NCBI GenBank assembly: GCA_023525975.1
Contig: CM042020.1
Span: 112,949,207 to 113,013,206 of the forward strand
DNA from: Smallanthus sonchifolius
Taxonomy: Eukaryota > Streptophyta > Magnoliopsida > Asterales > Asteraceae
DNA length: 64,000 bases
Direction: 5' to 3'
The notes beneath the pieces are model-generated. The model searched no databases. It saw only the letters and a program-made list of their open reading frames with translations, and was not told the origin of the DNA. Shown here one piece after another: positions 1 through 11,926 of this stretch (its first letter is position 1; each line of letters starts with the position of its first letter). The position numbers and the translations under genes are program-made.

Positions 1-1
1 A

Positions 2-844
2 AATTTCTTCTTGGGTATACAAGTCAAACAAGTCCCAAATGTAATCTTCATCAGTCAATCCAAATATGTAAAGAGCATTTTGGAAAGATTCAAGATGACT
101 GACTTCTTTGCTGCAAGAACCCCTATGCAAGTGCACCATCAGCTGACTCCAGACAAAGATGGCCAAGACACTGATCAACATCAGTACCGTGCAATGATAG
201 GGTCTCTCATGTATCTCACTGCCTCAAGGCCAGATATCATGTTTGCAGTATGTCTCTGTGCAAGATTTCAAGCAGCTCCAAAGGTTTCACATCTTCAAGA
301 TGTCAAGAGAATTATTAGATACCTAAAAGGAGCCCCAAGACTTGGGCTTTGGTATTCTAAAGATGACAAGTTCAATCTGTATGCATACACTGACAATGAT
401 TATGGGGGATGCAACTTGGACAAAAAGTCCACATCAGGGGGATGTCAGTTTCTGGGAGGAAGACTGATTTCATGGCAGTGCAAGAAGCAAACATGTGTTT
501 CAACTTCTACAGCTGAAGCAGAATACATTGCAGCTTCAAGTTGCTGTGCACAAGTCATCTGGATACAAAATCAAATGCTGGATTATGGGATGACTTTCAT
601 GGCAACTCCAATTCACATTGACAACATGAGTGTTATATCAATCACAAACAATCTAGTGCAGCACTCCAAGACAAAGAACATTGACATCAGGTATCACTTC
701 ATAAGAGATCAAGCTGAGAAAAAGAGGATTATTTTAACCAAAGTTCATACAAATGAGCAATATGCTGATTTGTTTACAAAACCTTTTGATGAAGCTAGAT
801 TTAGATATTTAGTTGAATCCATTGGTATGATGAACTTTGATTAA
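2..844 (+). CDS. Copia polyprotein 3' end: reverse transcriptase tail and RNase H
   Basis: The frame is open from the window edge to a TAA at 842-844. It opens with the FFLGIQVKQ signature near the end of the copia reverse transcriptase domain. The connection region follows (RPDIMFAVCLCARF), then the RNase H module with YTDNDYGGC, KSTSGGCQFLGG, and STAEAEYIAASSCCAQVIW. It ends with the YADLFTKPFD box that closes copia pol. The visible RNase H acidic residues are present and this fragment has no internal stop, so pol here is younger-looking than the reading frames downstream. The true start is outside the window. Confidence 0.92.
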   Translation, partial: NFFLGIQVKQVPNVIFISQSKYVKSILERFKMTDFFAARTPMQVHHQLTPDKDGQDTDQHQYRAMIGSLMYLTASRPDIMFAVCLCARFQAAPKVSHLQDVKRIIRYLKGAPRLGLWYSKDDKFNLYAYTDNDYGGCNLDKKSTSGGCQFLGGRLISWQCKKQTCVSTSTAEAEYIAASSCCAQVIWIQNQMLDYGMTFMATPIHIDNMSVISITNNLVQHSKTKNIDIRYHFIRDQAEKKRIILTKVHTNEQYADLFTKPFDEARFRYLVESIGMMNFD

Positions 845-1483
845 AATCTATCTCTAAAATTCTATTTTAAAATGTGTTTTATCTTTTGTTGTATAAAAGT
901 TATAAGTCAGCAACATTTTTGTCCTTCAGCTGCTGACAGGTTTAATTTTCAGCAGCAAAGGATTTGCCACTGACTGCTTTAAGTTATCAGCAGGAATAAG
1001 TTTCCTACGGATAGCTTTAAGGCTGTCAGCAGCGACATCCTTGCTGCAGATCATTGAATCCATCAGCAGCAATTGAGTTCGCTGCTGACAGACTTAACCT
1101 TCCGCAGCAACCAAGCTTGCAGCGGACATGCTTATTCATCCACAACAACCAAGTTTGCTGCTGATGGGTAAAATTAAGTCCAAATTAACTTTTACCCGCT
1201 GTAAAAATTAACGTCAGTCTTTACCATGACTGCCTCGGTGTATTACAGCTGTAACAGTAAAAGGTGAATGAGGTTGTACTGTACAAGTCATTTTGCTTTT
1301 TCCCTCCTCTGCCGTTATAAGAACAAATCAAATTTCCTTACCACCTCTTCACATTCAATTTCACCCTAAACCCACATCACTTTTTCTCAAGTCCCCACCA
1401 CATTCAAAGCCTTCCATCCTTAAAACATTCAAAGCATTCCATATTCTTAAACCTTCAAACCTTCCCTCCAAAATCAAACAACA
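845..1483 (+). other. Non-coding spacer between copia pol and the extra reading frame
   Basis: About 640 bp without a convincing gene. Between about 905 and 1165 it carries degenerate, repeated CAGCAG/GCTGCTG-type words, resembling the tandem repeats of the element's own LTR. A short frame at 1293-1547 overlaps the next reading frame and looks spurious. Confidence 0.6.
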
Positions 1484-3720
1484 ATGGCAGACATCAATAA
1501 CCCTGACGATAAGTTCTCCCCGTACCACAACCTTACAGCATACTTAACCAAGGGAAAGAAATCTGAAGGATTTGATGATATGATCGACTTCCTATGCCGA
1601 TCAAAGATCCATTTTGCCCTCACAACCAACCCTACCATATATATCCCTCATATGGAAGATTTCTGGAATACTGCCGTCTACTCTACCGAACAGGGGATTC
1701 CCCAAATAAAAGCTAAGGTAGACGGCAAGGACATCATCATCTCTGAAGCTACCCTCCGAAAACATCTTAAGCTTCAAGATGAGGGAGCAGTCATCTCATA
1801 CTCAAAGGACGAGTACATGAGGACCTTTGTATCCATAGGGTAAACTGGAAATCAAAATGAGTATACAATAGAGAAGGCGCTGATGGGCCCTCCATGGAAT
1901 GATTACTGGCCTCTGATTTCCATGGTATGATTACTGGCCTAGGTTTCAACTTTGCACACCTCATCTTTGAGGGTTTGAGATATAACCTTCAAGAGGGTGC
2001 AAAGCAACAATTCTTTATGTACCCAAGATTCTTGCAGGAGGTTTTCAACCAGGAACTAAAAGAACTTTCAAAACCTGCAAGAATCTACATCATGTTGGGA
2101 CATAAAAATAATATTTTTCAAAGTATGAGAACTGTTTCCAAAAAGTTCTCAGGGGTTAATGTTCCATTGTTATCTACAATGCTGAACATACAAAGTACCC
2201 CGGGTGACAGTTCAACAATCCCAGCTGATACTGATCCCACACCCTCCACATCACATCCTGAATAACAATCTGCTTCCAACATTCGAACCCCTGTGTATAC
2301 TACTAAGGATGCACAAGTACAACAATCACTTACATCTGTTTTGGATGTTATCGTTCAACTGGATCAAAGGGCCCCAGTTGCAACGACATACACCAGAAAA
2401 AGGATCAAGAAGACTTCTTCTCTTCTTGAGCCATTCCATTATTTCTCTTCTCTGAACCTAAGTGTAGAGGCACCTGGTCAAGATGATATACCTTCTCCAA
2501 CAACCACTATATCGGAGGTATTGATTGACTTGGCTGCTTGCGCACCCAACCCAGGTTCATCACCCAAGAAGGTTCATTCTGATAGTATTGATAGAGTGAA
2601 TGTGGAAAGGGCTATCACTACTCATGGTACATCAAATGCCCAGGAGGACAGTGATAACATAGCTAAGACCCTAACCACGGCAACTCCCAGTGAGGATGTT
2701 TCCCGTGAAACACTCTTTACTGAGAGGAATCCCAGGCGCCAAGAAAACCAGGGTGATGGGGATGCAGAGGCTAGGCCTAAGGCCCCATCTAGCTCCAAGG
2801 ATTCCACAGATGTGGATGAGGACAGACTGAAACTTCATAACTTGGAATTGACGGCCAGGGTGGCAATGCTAGAGGCTGAAGTGTCCAAACTAAGACACCA
2901 AGTCTCTATGCATGAAGCCCATCAATGCCCAACTGTGCCTACTCCCTCTCTTGTATCAGTGAGAACTCAAACAGATATATCCCTTTTCACTGATGCAACC
3001 AAAAAGGGAGAGGTGGTTACTAAGGAAGATGATGCTTACAGCCTCGAATATTGGATACAAGAGAAGACTGTGTTTCAAAGTTCCTTATACAAACCTGCTT
3101 TTGTTCAAATCCATGACTTGCCAGACTCAGTAGATGAAGAAGAAGATGTCACTGAGGATTGAAAGTTAGTTGTTAGATCTGTTGATGAGGTGCTACAAGA
3201 AGAAACTCTCCATGAAGACACACCTCCATCATTCAGCCTTCTTCCTGAAGCTGCAGCCATAATAAGTCATTCATCTACCCCCCCCAACTCTTCCTAACTT
3301 CAAAGAAGCTAGAATTTGACTCCATTCTAGCTTGGGGGTATGATGAAATAGCTGAGAGATTCTGGATTGGATGGGAGTTTAGTGGAGTAGAAGAGCTAAA
3401 CTGGAACTCTCTTAATGCCCTCCAAGTTCTCAATCTGTATCTGACAAAATGTGTCAACACTTCATCAGATCTCTCAGCTGAACTTGCAATCAGCAGGTTC
3501 TATGACTTAATGGAGGATAACATGCCCTGTTTTGAAAGACTACTAAAAGAAGCAAACATGGCGGCTTATCCTGAATCTTCATCAGCAGCAGAACAAAGAC
3601 TAGCTCCGAGAAGACTTGAAATAATCAGGAGCAGTACTTTAACTGAAGAAGAGGTTATCTGCTGGAGAAGATTCCTGTACAACATAATGGTCAGGGATGT
3701 AGAAGTGCAAGGATGGATAA
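1484..3720 (+). pseudogene. Copia post-pol (env-position) reading frame, 5' half, broken
   Basis: The segment starts with MADINNPDDKF at 1484. It runs through collinear frames at 1484-1843, 1927-2265, 2293-3162 and 3510-3720, separated by stops and frameshifts. The first part contains FWNTAVYSTEQGIPQIKA and KVDGKDIIISEATLRKHL, a domain commonly seen after copia pol in Asteraceae genomes and often misannotated there. The middle is low-complexity and acidic, with a predicted coiled coil near 2820-2910 (LHNLELTARVAMLEAEVSKL). No signal peptide or membrane anchor is evident, so an envelope role rests only on position. The frame is cut at 3720 by a solo LTR and resumes after 6050. Its function is unknown. 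Confidence 0.75.
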
Positions 3721-6049
3721 TGTCACACCCCGACCGATGGCGGAATCATCGAGGCGGACAATGAAATGATTGTTCAAAAGCACATGATAGCTAAAAGGTT
3801 GCATAATTCATTAATTAAATTTAAAGACAACAAGATCCAAATACGATACATTCCAAATAACCTAGTCTAGTTCAAAACATTGATTTATTTAACTAGGTCC
3901 ATAGTCCTTATGTGGAGAAATCTTCAGCAAGTAGTCACATATCCAAACTTGAAACATTATTTAAATCAAGTGTCAACTAAAAAGTTGGTGAGTACATAGG
4001 TTTAGTAATTCCGGTAAATAGTAGTTGTAAATCATTTTGCAACTCATTGTTTATCTTGTTAAACATAGTATATATGATGTATCATTTATTTAATCACAAT
4101 TCAAACCGAGTTTGACGCGTTTGAACAGAGCACAACAGCTAAGTCCGGTATGCTTGAATATAGTTACCCACTATATCCGATATGTTTGAATATAACACGC
4201 GGTTATATCCGAGTATGCAGTAATAAACACCCTAACCGGGTGAGCTGGTCAGGCACAATAGATCTATCAATATTACAGTTGGTTGTCTTGTGTTTAAATG
4301 TATGTACATCCAAAGAATAAGCATATAGTCTCATGTATAACACGTACAAACAATGTGAGTAGCATGTATAATGTTTCACCCCAAAACGTATGAAAATGTA
4401 AAATAGGGGCTATGTAACTCACCTTGCAAGCGGGTATTTTTCCAACCGTGTAGGTGATAAAGATGTTGAAGTCTAAGCACGTTGATACCCTATGTAGATA
4501 AATGGGTATTATTGTATGTTTACATGTGCGTATTAGTATTTAATTGTGTATAGGTTTATAATAACATTTCTCAGTGTTATTTGCATAACAGTTGGTCCAG
4601 ATTTACTTGAAATTACTGATTTGATCGAAACTGTTTTATAGTTGTGACAGGTATCGAAACTGTGTTCAATCGAAACTACTAGTTTCGATTGACCATTTAC
4701 AAGTGATACACAGAACTGTCGAAACTACTATTTATCGATACTACTAGTTTCGATTGATCATTTATAAGTGATACCCAGGCTGTCGAAGCTACCATCTATC
4801 GAAACTATTAGTTTCGATTGATCATTTATAAGTGATACCCAGGCTGTCGAAACTACCATCTATCAAAACTATTAGTTTCGATTGACCATTTACTCAATCG
4901 AAACTAAGTAGTTTCGATGGCCCAGACTTTAGCAAATAAAACAGTAACATTAGTTTGTCCGGTAATCGATGGTTTGGAGTCGTGACTTCGATTGGTTCAG
5001 TTTGTCTTATGATAACAGAAGGTAAAGAAATGAAGTTGAGGATTCTTACGTGGTCGTGAAGGGGCTGGACGGCAGGGTCTTAAATCCGAGAATGTCCAGA
5101 ATGAGAATCGAGTTTCTGGGTGGGATTAGCCTCTACAACCTTGGTCACAGCTTCACACAGAGATGGCGATTGTAATGGTGCCTTCAATTTGGAGTGAGAT
5201 TGGGTGAAAGAGGGGTCGCGAGCTCGAGCAGGTTCGACTATGGCTATTTATAGCCGAGCTTGATTTCTTTGTGAAAACGTGCAATTGGGCACGTTCCGAC
5301 ACTAGTCTGGACGAGACGAAACTACCCAGACATTCAACACGCGTGGAGGTGGTCTGTCGGGCGCGAATTCGAACGTGGGTTTCTCGGCCACCAACAGGAT
5401 CAGACGATCCTTATGTTGGGGAGACCAATTGGTCGGGGGGTCTTGTTCGCGTGGGGACGACGAGGTCGGGGACGACGAGGTCGGGGAGACCAAATTCGGC
5501 TGTCGAAGTGTAGGGGACAGTCGTGTCGAGGAGTCGCCGGAGAAAAGCTCGGACCGTCGGTCAATGGGGAAGACGGTCGGAAACGCGAATCGGAAGTTGG
5601 CAAAACCAGTCCCTGGAGTTTGTTTTTGATTTAAAATAGTCCCTGAGAGTTATTACAAATTGGTCCCTGTGGTTTGATTTGTCCAGAAACAGCCCCTTAG
5701 TCGATTTCAGTTTTAAATCCTTCTAGTTTGTTTAATTACAATACAACCCCTGAACTTTTACTTAAATAAATTAATTTAATTTCTTTTAAATCAAATTAAT
5801 TTAAAAATGTTTCTATAAACTTATTTTATTTTTATTATTATAAATAACTTTTATAAAGTTATTTATCTTATTTAAATAGGTTATTTTATTAAATATACAA
5901 CTTTTTAACTTTAGATTTTTATATAAAACTTTATATTAGTTTTTAAAATTTATAAAATTCTAATTAGTTTAAATCTGTAAAATAAAATACCTATTTGTAT
6001 AAAACCAAATAAAACTCTTACGCTTTATTAAAATAGAGAATGATTACAC
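3721..6049 (+). mobile_element. Solo LTR (Ty3/gypsy-type, long) inserted in the copia reading frame
   Basis: The segment begins TGTCACACCCCG and ends near GATTACA(C). GATAA stands directly before it (3716-3720) and directly after it (6050-6054), as expected for a 5-bp target duplication. With one GATAA removed, the copia reading frame continues across the junction, which supports the boundaries. No pol, primer site or second LTR lies inside, so it is a solo LTR of about 2.33 kb. Its last base (C after TTACA) is non-canonical. Motifs such as the inverted word near 3970 also occur, reversed, in the LTR at 32959-35714. The 3' third is AT-rich. A short direct repeat (GACGACGAGGTCGGG) lies near 5457-5485. 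Confidence 0.82.
4681..4905 (+). repeat. 64-65 bp tandem repeat inside the solo LTR
   Basis: AGTTTCGATTGAYCATTTA recurs at 4681, 4746, 4810 and 4874, giving a period of 65, 64 and 64 bp. Each unit also contains short inverted words (TCGAAACTA / TAGTTTCGA), so neighbouring units could pair. It is part of the LTR and not an independent element. Confidence 0.85.
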
Positions 6050-7941
6050 GATAATTATAATACAAGTGCGAGAACGAAAAATCCGAAACATCACAGATAA
6101 GCACTGACTCCCATGATTTCACCTTCTTCCTGAGCAATGGATCTTCTCTCTCAATCAACATCAAAGAGATCTTGCTCCTACCTTCAGCTTTCCTGCACAA
6201 AGTCTTTGAGCTCAGATCACTCATCTTCAATGTCAACTCCTTAGAAAGTCAAGAAATGATCAAAATTATCAAGGCTTCTCTTTATAAGGAGGAATCTGGA
6301 TCTGACTCAGATCTATCATTTCTCTCTTCTCCAACAGTTAGACTGAACACAGAAGAAGAATCAAAGAGAAGAGACGAGGAAAAGATGAAAGAAGCATGGA
6401 AAGAAGTGACATGTACGGAATGGAAAGAAGATGAAGAAAGTTCCCTTCCCTTGTCCATTCCCCAACATACCAATGAAGCTGAAGCTGAGATCTCAACAGC
6501 ATCTACTACACCTACTGTTGTGGTCCATGAAGCTGAAGCAGAGGCATCCAACAAAGATAAGGGAAATGGACTAATGACCAAAGAAGATGAAGAAAGAATT
6601 GAGAAGGAGAAGAAAGAAAAGGAGGATAGAAGAAGAAGAAGAGAAGAAGAGGAGATGGCTGAACTAAAGAAAGCTCAAGACAGACTCACAGCCATTCTCC
6701 TCAGAGAACAACATATCCAGCTGTATGCAAAACAGCTGGATGATCTGAAAGTAAAAATTCCCGCTGTTTATTAAATTGAAGAAGATGAAGCTCTTGCTCT
6801 TCAACTGCAGGAACAATTCGATAAAGAAGAAGAAGAGATACAGAAGAAGAAGAAGAAAGAGGCTAAGTTCAGAATAACTGATTCTGAACTAGCCAAAGAA
6901 ATGAGAGAGGAATGGGTAAAGGCTTTGATTTCTCAAGGTGAGGATGTAGACTACCTTGAGAAACTATCAAATAAAGAAATCTACAGAGCCTTCATGGGTC
7001 AGCAGGGTCAATTGGCAAACAAGAAAAAGGTTGAAGAAGAAGAAAAAGCCAAACAAAAGTCCAAGAAGACCATTGCCTTTAACCGAAGATCCCATGAAGA
7101 AAGGAAGATCATGATTGACTTCCTTAAGGCTAGAGGAGAGAGTGGAAAGAGGCTAGGTCCCATGAACTTCATGAACCTGCAAGCCCTCTACCTTAAAGTC
7201 AAGAAGGACGAGGAAGAAAGATTGGGGAAGAAAGGCTCCAAGAAAAGGGTAATCATTCAAGAAGAAGAAAGGAAAACAAAGAAACCCAAGCCTTCTCCCT
7301 CACCCAACACTTCCTCAATCCAATAACCTTCCACTCTCCATCCTAGACCTCCCTCATCTCCACCTTCAAAGTCCAAATCCTCACACTCAGCTCCTACTCA
7401 TCAACAACCTCCCAAAAAAAAAAACAAACCTACTTCCAAACTAGAAGACTCAAGAGAAATAATCAGATGGTCATACAGCTCTCAAGACCAATGGTTTGAA
7501 GTTTTCAGGGAGAGGACAGAAGTTAAAAGATCAATTTATACATCTGTTGATGAGGTACTACAACTTCCAGATTCTGATATAAGAAGAATGATGGAGCTGG
7601 GTGAAGTCAATGAGCCCATGAATGAAGGTGGGAGACATCTGCTGCTGGCAATCAAACATCACTTCAACCCCAGCAGAGATGAAATCCTTGATGTCAAACC
7701 TCTCCAATCCCACTCTTCTATCATCAGCTGGTCCTACAATGCTGAAAAAGATGAGTTCACATTGACAGATATTAAAGGACAGAAGATGAGATGTTCAAGC
7801 AAAGCTATCTTCAAAATGGCCAGCAAAGACATCAAGACTCTATCTGAGCTTCCTCTTAACAATCCCAGCAAGGACCAGAGAGGATATGAGGTTGAAAGAA
7901 TTGTCAGCCACATGCAAAAGCTTCAGCAACAAAAGCAGTAA
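6050..7941 (+). pseudogene. Copia post-pol reading frame, 3' half, broken
   Basis: This continues the interrupted frame after the solo LTR. Frames at 6172-6774, 6901-7326 and 7588-7941 are collinear but separated by stops (a TAA at 6772-6774, a stop near 7324). The product is very rich in Lys and Glu with long coiled-coil stretches at about 6570-6900 and 7020-7080. The last part is more ordered: SYNAEKDEFTLTDIKGQKM and IVSHMQKLQQQKQ, ending just before the polypurine tract. No catalytic motif is recognised. The position directly before the LTR and the similar low-complexity style indicate that both halves belonged to one or two retroelement proteins of unknown role. Confidence 0.72.
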
Positions 7942-7963
7942 GAGAGTTTTGGTAGCATCAGTC

Positions 7964-7974
7964 TAGGGGGAGTT
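7964..7974 (+). promoter_or_regulatory. Polypurine tract for plus-strand DNA priming
   Basis: AGGGGGAG lies three bases before the TGTAGA start of the LTR. This is the normal location and composition of an LTR-element polypurine tract and fixes the left LTR boundary. Confidence 0.8.
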
Positions 7975-8678
7975 TGTAGAAATAAAGACTGATGGCTACA
8001 AAATTCTCTAGGTACAAATGCTGCTGATCTCAAAGATTGCTGCGGATCGACAAAGTTGCAGCTGATATGCCTTATCTGCTGCTGATCAAAACTACAGCTG
8101 ATATGCCTTATCTGCTGCTGACCAAAGTTGCAGCTGATAGGCCTTATCCACTGAAGATCAAAGTTGCAGCTGATAGCCTTCTCATTGAAGATCAAACGTT
8201 GCAGCTGACTGTTCTTGATAAAACAACCAATACCACTGACAACTTTCTGCTGCTACACTGACACACTCCACGCAGAAAGAATGTCATTGACACAAGACAA
8301 TAAAAGACAACAACGCTCTTCTCCAAGCATGCAAACAATGATGTCGTAGAAGACGTTTGAATAAAGTTAACTAGCATAGTTATTATTATTGTCTGTATAT
8401 GTAAAATAGCTTCAATACAAGATCAACGGTATGTGTTAGATCTGATCCTTAAAATCAAGGGTCTGTCTCGATTCTAAGTTACTATATAAGTAGTACTTAG
8501 ATTCATTGTAAAAGTACTTTTGCTTAAGATTTTTCTCTGAAATCTTGTAACACTTGAAGCTTAATACAAATTGCATTTATCAGTATTCTTCTCGTCTACT
8601 TGTTTACTTTGATTAAGTTGTGATTGTTTCCGCCAATCTCAACTGGAATAGAACCATCTTGTATTTTCCGATCCTACA
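7975..8678 (+). repeat. Copia 3' LTR
   Basis: The LTR starts TGTAGAAATA and ends TCCTACA, with perfect inverted ends TGTAG/CTACA. It is 704 bp long. A TATA-like word (TATATAAG, about 8483-8490) in the second half is a candidate promoter, followed by a region that could hold the polyadenylation site. The 5' LTR is outside the window, so LTR divergence and age cannot be estimated. Confidence 0.88.
8050..8190 (+). repeat. 36-bp tandem repeat in the copia LTR
   Basis: CAGCTGATA recurs at 8059, 8095, 8131 and 8167, an exact 36-bp period over four units. Each unit includes CAAAGTTGCAGCTGATA or a close variant. The repeats lie in the U3-like first third of the LTR, where such repeats may act as enhancers (inference). 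Confidence 0.85.
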
Positions 8679-8983
8679 CCACTTTGATTTAACATTAAAA
8701 CGAACATCCACGTTACAAAGTTACAATTATTATAGATTATAAAATTTTAAAGTTATAAAAAGAATCTAAAAAATTTATATAATCATTTGCATCATTTGTG
8801 TAATTTAATTTAGTATTTTAAATATTTAATTACTATTAACCTAGTTATTAAAACAAAGAAAACAAAAGTAAGCATAAAATAAAATAGAACCCTCAAAACC
8901 TCGTCACCACAAGATAATCAAAAGAAGCCAGGGTTTCTCTGTTAAACCGGCATTTTGCGATTGAAGGCTGGGGTTTTGACAGA
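8679..8983. other. Spacer and likely promoter/5' UTR of Y14
   Basis: About 300 bp of AT-rich DNA between the copia LTR and the Y14 start codon. Its last 80 bp are less AT-rich and look like a 5' UTR. The LTR therefore sits immediately upstream of a housekeeping gene and may replace part of its distal promoter. Confidence 0.5.
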
Positions 8984-11678
8984 ATGGCGAACGCTGCCGA
9001 CGTAGATGCGCTGGACTTTGAGCCCGATGACGACGATCTCATGGACGAAGACGCCGCCGTTGACGTCGATGCTTCTTCTCCTAGCGCTGCTGCTCATATC
9101 CCTAAACTTAAATCTGCTATCACCGGTGGATCTGCCGCCGCCGCTTTATCAGGCCCTAAGAAAACCAAAGGCCGTGGATTCCGTGAAGAAACTGACGCCG
9201 GCCGTAGCAATCGTATGTCCGGTCGTTTCGATTCCCTCGATTCCGATGGCGGACCCGGTCCTGAACGATGTTAGTTACATATCCACTCTTTTTTACTCTG
9301 TTTGCATATGTAATTATCGTTACACACTTAGAATTTCAGCTGAAATTTCTTAATTTTGTGTATCATTTTTTTAGGGTTACTAACGAATTATAGTATTTTT
9401 AGTTAGCGGCCAGATCTAATATTTTACTCAGAAAACCAGATCTAATATTTAGGTTTTCCAAAGTACTGTAATAGAATTGTAGCTTAATGTATTAAAATGC
9501 ACAAATATGATATATAACTGGTTTCAGAAAGTATATTGGTTGATATTCTTTTTGGCTCTACATTATGCCATTTCACACAAGATACAGAAAATATGTAAAG
9601 CTGGAAGGGAATATTATTTAGGAGAAGTTCTATGGGAAGTTTCTAGAAAAAAAGAAAAGGTAAGTAATGTAATGGTACTACTTAAACTGAAAGTATATAA
9701 AGAAAAAAGATTGTTTTACTAGTGCTGCTTTTATAAAACTGGAATCACATTAAGAATACAGAAGGAAAATTGTTGATACTTCAATAGTCTATTGCATTAT
9801 TTTTCTATACAATATGCATCTGTGTTATCTCTTTAATCTGAAGAAATCTCACCACTCTTATAATGTGAATCTATATTCCTCTATTTGGCGTTAAAGTTCT
9901 ATCATCTATGTATTTTATATTTAAATAGCTGAGTTGGTTGCGAGTCTAGAGACCTGCTAACGATTTTAGGGTTTTAGTTACTTGTTTTACGTGTGGAGTA
10001 AGCAGCCTTTTTTTCTTTGTTTTTGGGTATATTTTTAGAGGAAGGGATTGCATGCACGCCATCAGCCTCTTGAGCACTTTAATTTTCTTTAGTTTATTTT
10101 GCAAAAAGGTTTTGAATTTCATATTGCAATTTAGATGGTTAGGGAAAATGGAAACTCCTTAGATTTTGGTTTTAAGTTTAGTTTGCACCAAATTACTAGT
10201 TTGTGTTTGTTATCTGGATTGTGTAACTTGTGTTGTAGGTTCAGATAAGATAAGAATGTTCTCTGTTTTATATGAGGTTTTCACGTGTGAGCAAGCATGT
10301 GTGTTGTTATTCTTTTTTGTTTGTGTTTTTAATTTTCATTTTCTCTTGCATATGTTTAAATTCTTTTTTGTGGTCTCGAATAACTAACAAAAATTAAGCC
10401 TTTGAATTCTATGTGGAGTTTAGTGAGAATGCTAATATTAGGGGTTTGAGGTAGTTCTTAGAAGTGATTTCTATTTTCACAATTTAACTTCTTTTTGGAG
10501 CATTCATAACATGTGTGGACCATTTTCAAGAAGTCATAGTGACCTTTTTACTTGATCCAAAAACCAAAATGTAAGTAGACTACAAAAGAAAAATGATTTG
10601 AAGACCCTAAATTTGTTTTATGTAGTGTAGTACTTGGTACACATAGATTGTAAAAAAGAAATGGTATAGATCACTAGCATTGGTATCAATTACAAGAAGC
10701 ATATAAAATAAAGTATATGATGAATATTAATAGTTAAGATAGATATCTCGTACCTGGGCATTGGTGTAGTTTAGGATTATTGGTGTAGAAGTAGAATAGG
10801 AGTAACGTTTGCCTTTAAAAAAAAAGATAGATATCTCATAAGTCGTAACATATCAAGTACCCATTTATTCCTTTTTTTATAAAAAAGAATAGGACTTGAT
10901 GCCTTTTGACTGCAATTTATGAAAATTACTGTCCATTTGTACCAAACATAATGCTTCTTTGCCCTTGCAAACATGTCTACTACTTCTACTACTTAATGTC
11001 AGATTTTGTACATGTGATTTTCTGATAACTGCTTTTAGTATAGTTAATGAATTCTAGATTACATCTTATATACATTTTGGAGCTTGTTTATGTATTTGTA
11101 AAGTCAAAAAGTATTAGCTTTACTGAATTTATAAACATGGAACTATGTAGCAATTGAAGGTTGGATTATTCTTGTTACTGGAGTGCATGAAGAGGCACAA
11201 GAAGATGACCTACAAAATGCATTCGGAGAGTTTGGGGAGATAAAGAATTTGCATCTAAATCTTGATCGTCGTACTGGATTTGTTAAGGTAAAGTATTGTT
11301 GTTTAAAATTAATCTTTAGTTTATTTATTTCTTTTTTCTTGGCTATTTTTTATGCTAGAGATATGAGATAATATTTATTGGTGGTTTTCAGGGCTATGCA
11401 CTGATTGAATATGAAAATTATGAAGAAGCAGAGAAAGCCATATCCTCAATGGATGGAGGTGAACTTCTTACTCAAACTGTCAATGTTGATTGGGCGTTCA
11501 GTAGAGGTCCTTTTAAAAGGAGAAGTAACAGGAGGAGGTATGTTTCTCACATCTAATCATCAAATGCAACTTTTCAACATTAATTGTAATTAATCGGGAT
11601 AACGAGGCTTGTTTTCTTGTTACTTTTCTGCGTAGGTCGCCACATGGTCGGTCCAGAAGTCCTCGAAGGAGATTCTGA
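8984..11678 (+). CDS. Y14: RNA-binding protein Y14 (RBM8A), exon junction complex core
   Basis: Coding exons are 8984-9269, 11151-11287, 11392-11537 and 11636-11678, all with GT-AG borders. They total 612 bp, giving 203 aa. The N-terminus is acidic (DALDFEPDDDDLMDEDAA), followed by the KKTKGRGFREE basic box. A single RRM spans about residues 97-180, with RNP2-like WIILVTGV and RNP1-like VKGYALIEY. An Arg/Ser-rich tail (RSPHGRSRSPRRRF) ends the protein. Domain order and length match plant Y14, which binds MAGO and is deposited on spliced mRNA in the nucleus. The first intron is long (1.88 kb) and holds a SINE fragment. The gene faces the beta-propeller gene tail to tail. Nothing suggests a pseudogene. 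Confidence 0.96.
10753..10826 (+). repeat. SINE 3' fragment in Y14 intron 1
   Basis: CCTGGGCATTGGTGTAGTTT leads into TAGGAGTAACGTTTGCC and an A-run. The same sequence, with few changes, follows the B-box-like region at 51865-51935. This copy keeps only the 3' part. Confidence 0.6.
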
Positions 11679-11926
11679 TTTAGTATGCTTCTAAAGTATC
11701 ATGGTGCGGTTTCTTTTATGGGTTTAACTTGATTGATGCGTGTAATTTGTACCAAGTAAAATGCCTGTGCCAGGAGGATTTTTCTCATATCATTTGTTCC
11801 CTTGCTTTTTTATCCTTGAAAAATTTACTTCTCAAGGAAGGCTTTTCTCTCTTAGAAGTTGGTAGTAATGTAATTGAAGCTTTTTGGATCATGCCTTAAC
11901 GATGATTTTGTTTTATTGTTTTTGGT

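Larger units (their letters stand above)
1..8678 (+). mobile_element. Ty1/copia retrotransposon, 3' part, SIRE-like layout
   Basis: The order on the + strand is the end of a copia polyprotein, a spacer, long extra reading frames, a polypurine tract and a 704-bp LTR. The 5' LTR, gag and most of pol lie left of the window. A block of reading frames between pol and the 3' LTR is known in SIRE/Maximus-lineage copia elements, so that lineage is inferred from layout. The extra frames carry stops and frameshifts, and a foreign LTR sits at 3721-6049, so this copy is dead. The target duplication cannot be checked because the left end is missing. Confidence 0.88.

Noticed and set aside
5271..5634. Overlapping Arg/Gly-rich open frames on both strands
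   Set aside because: They lie in a GC-rich part of a solo LTR, contain no domain and overlap in several frames.
9507..10387. Short frames within 9507-9722 and 10166-10387
   Set aside because: They lie inside Y14 intron 1 and have no similarity to known proteins.
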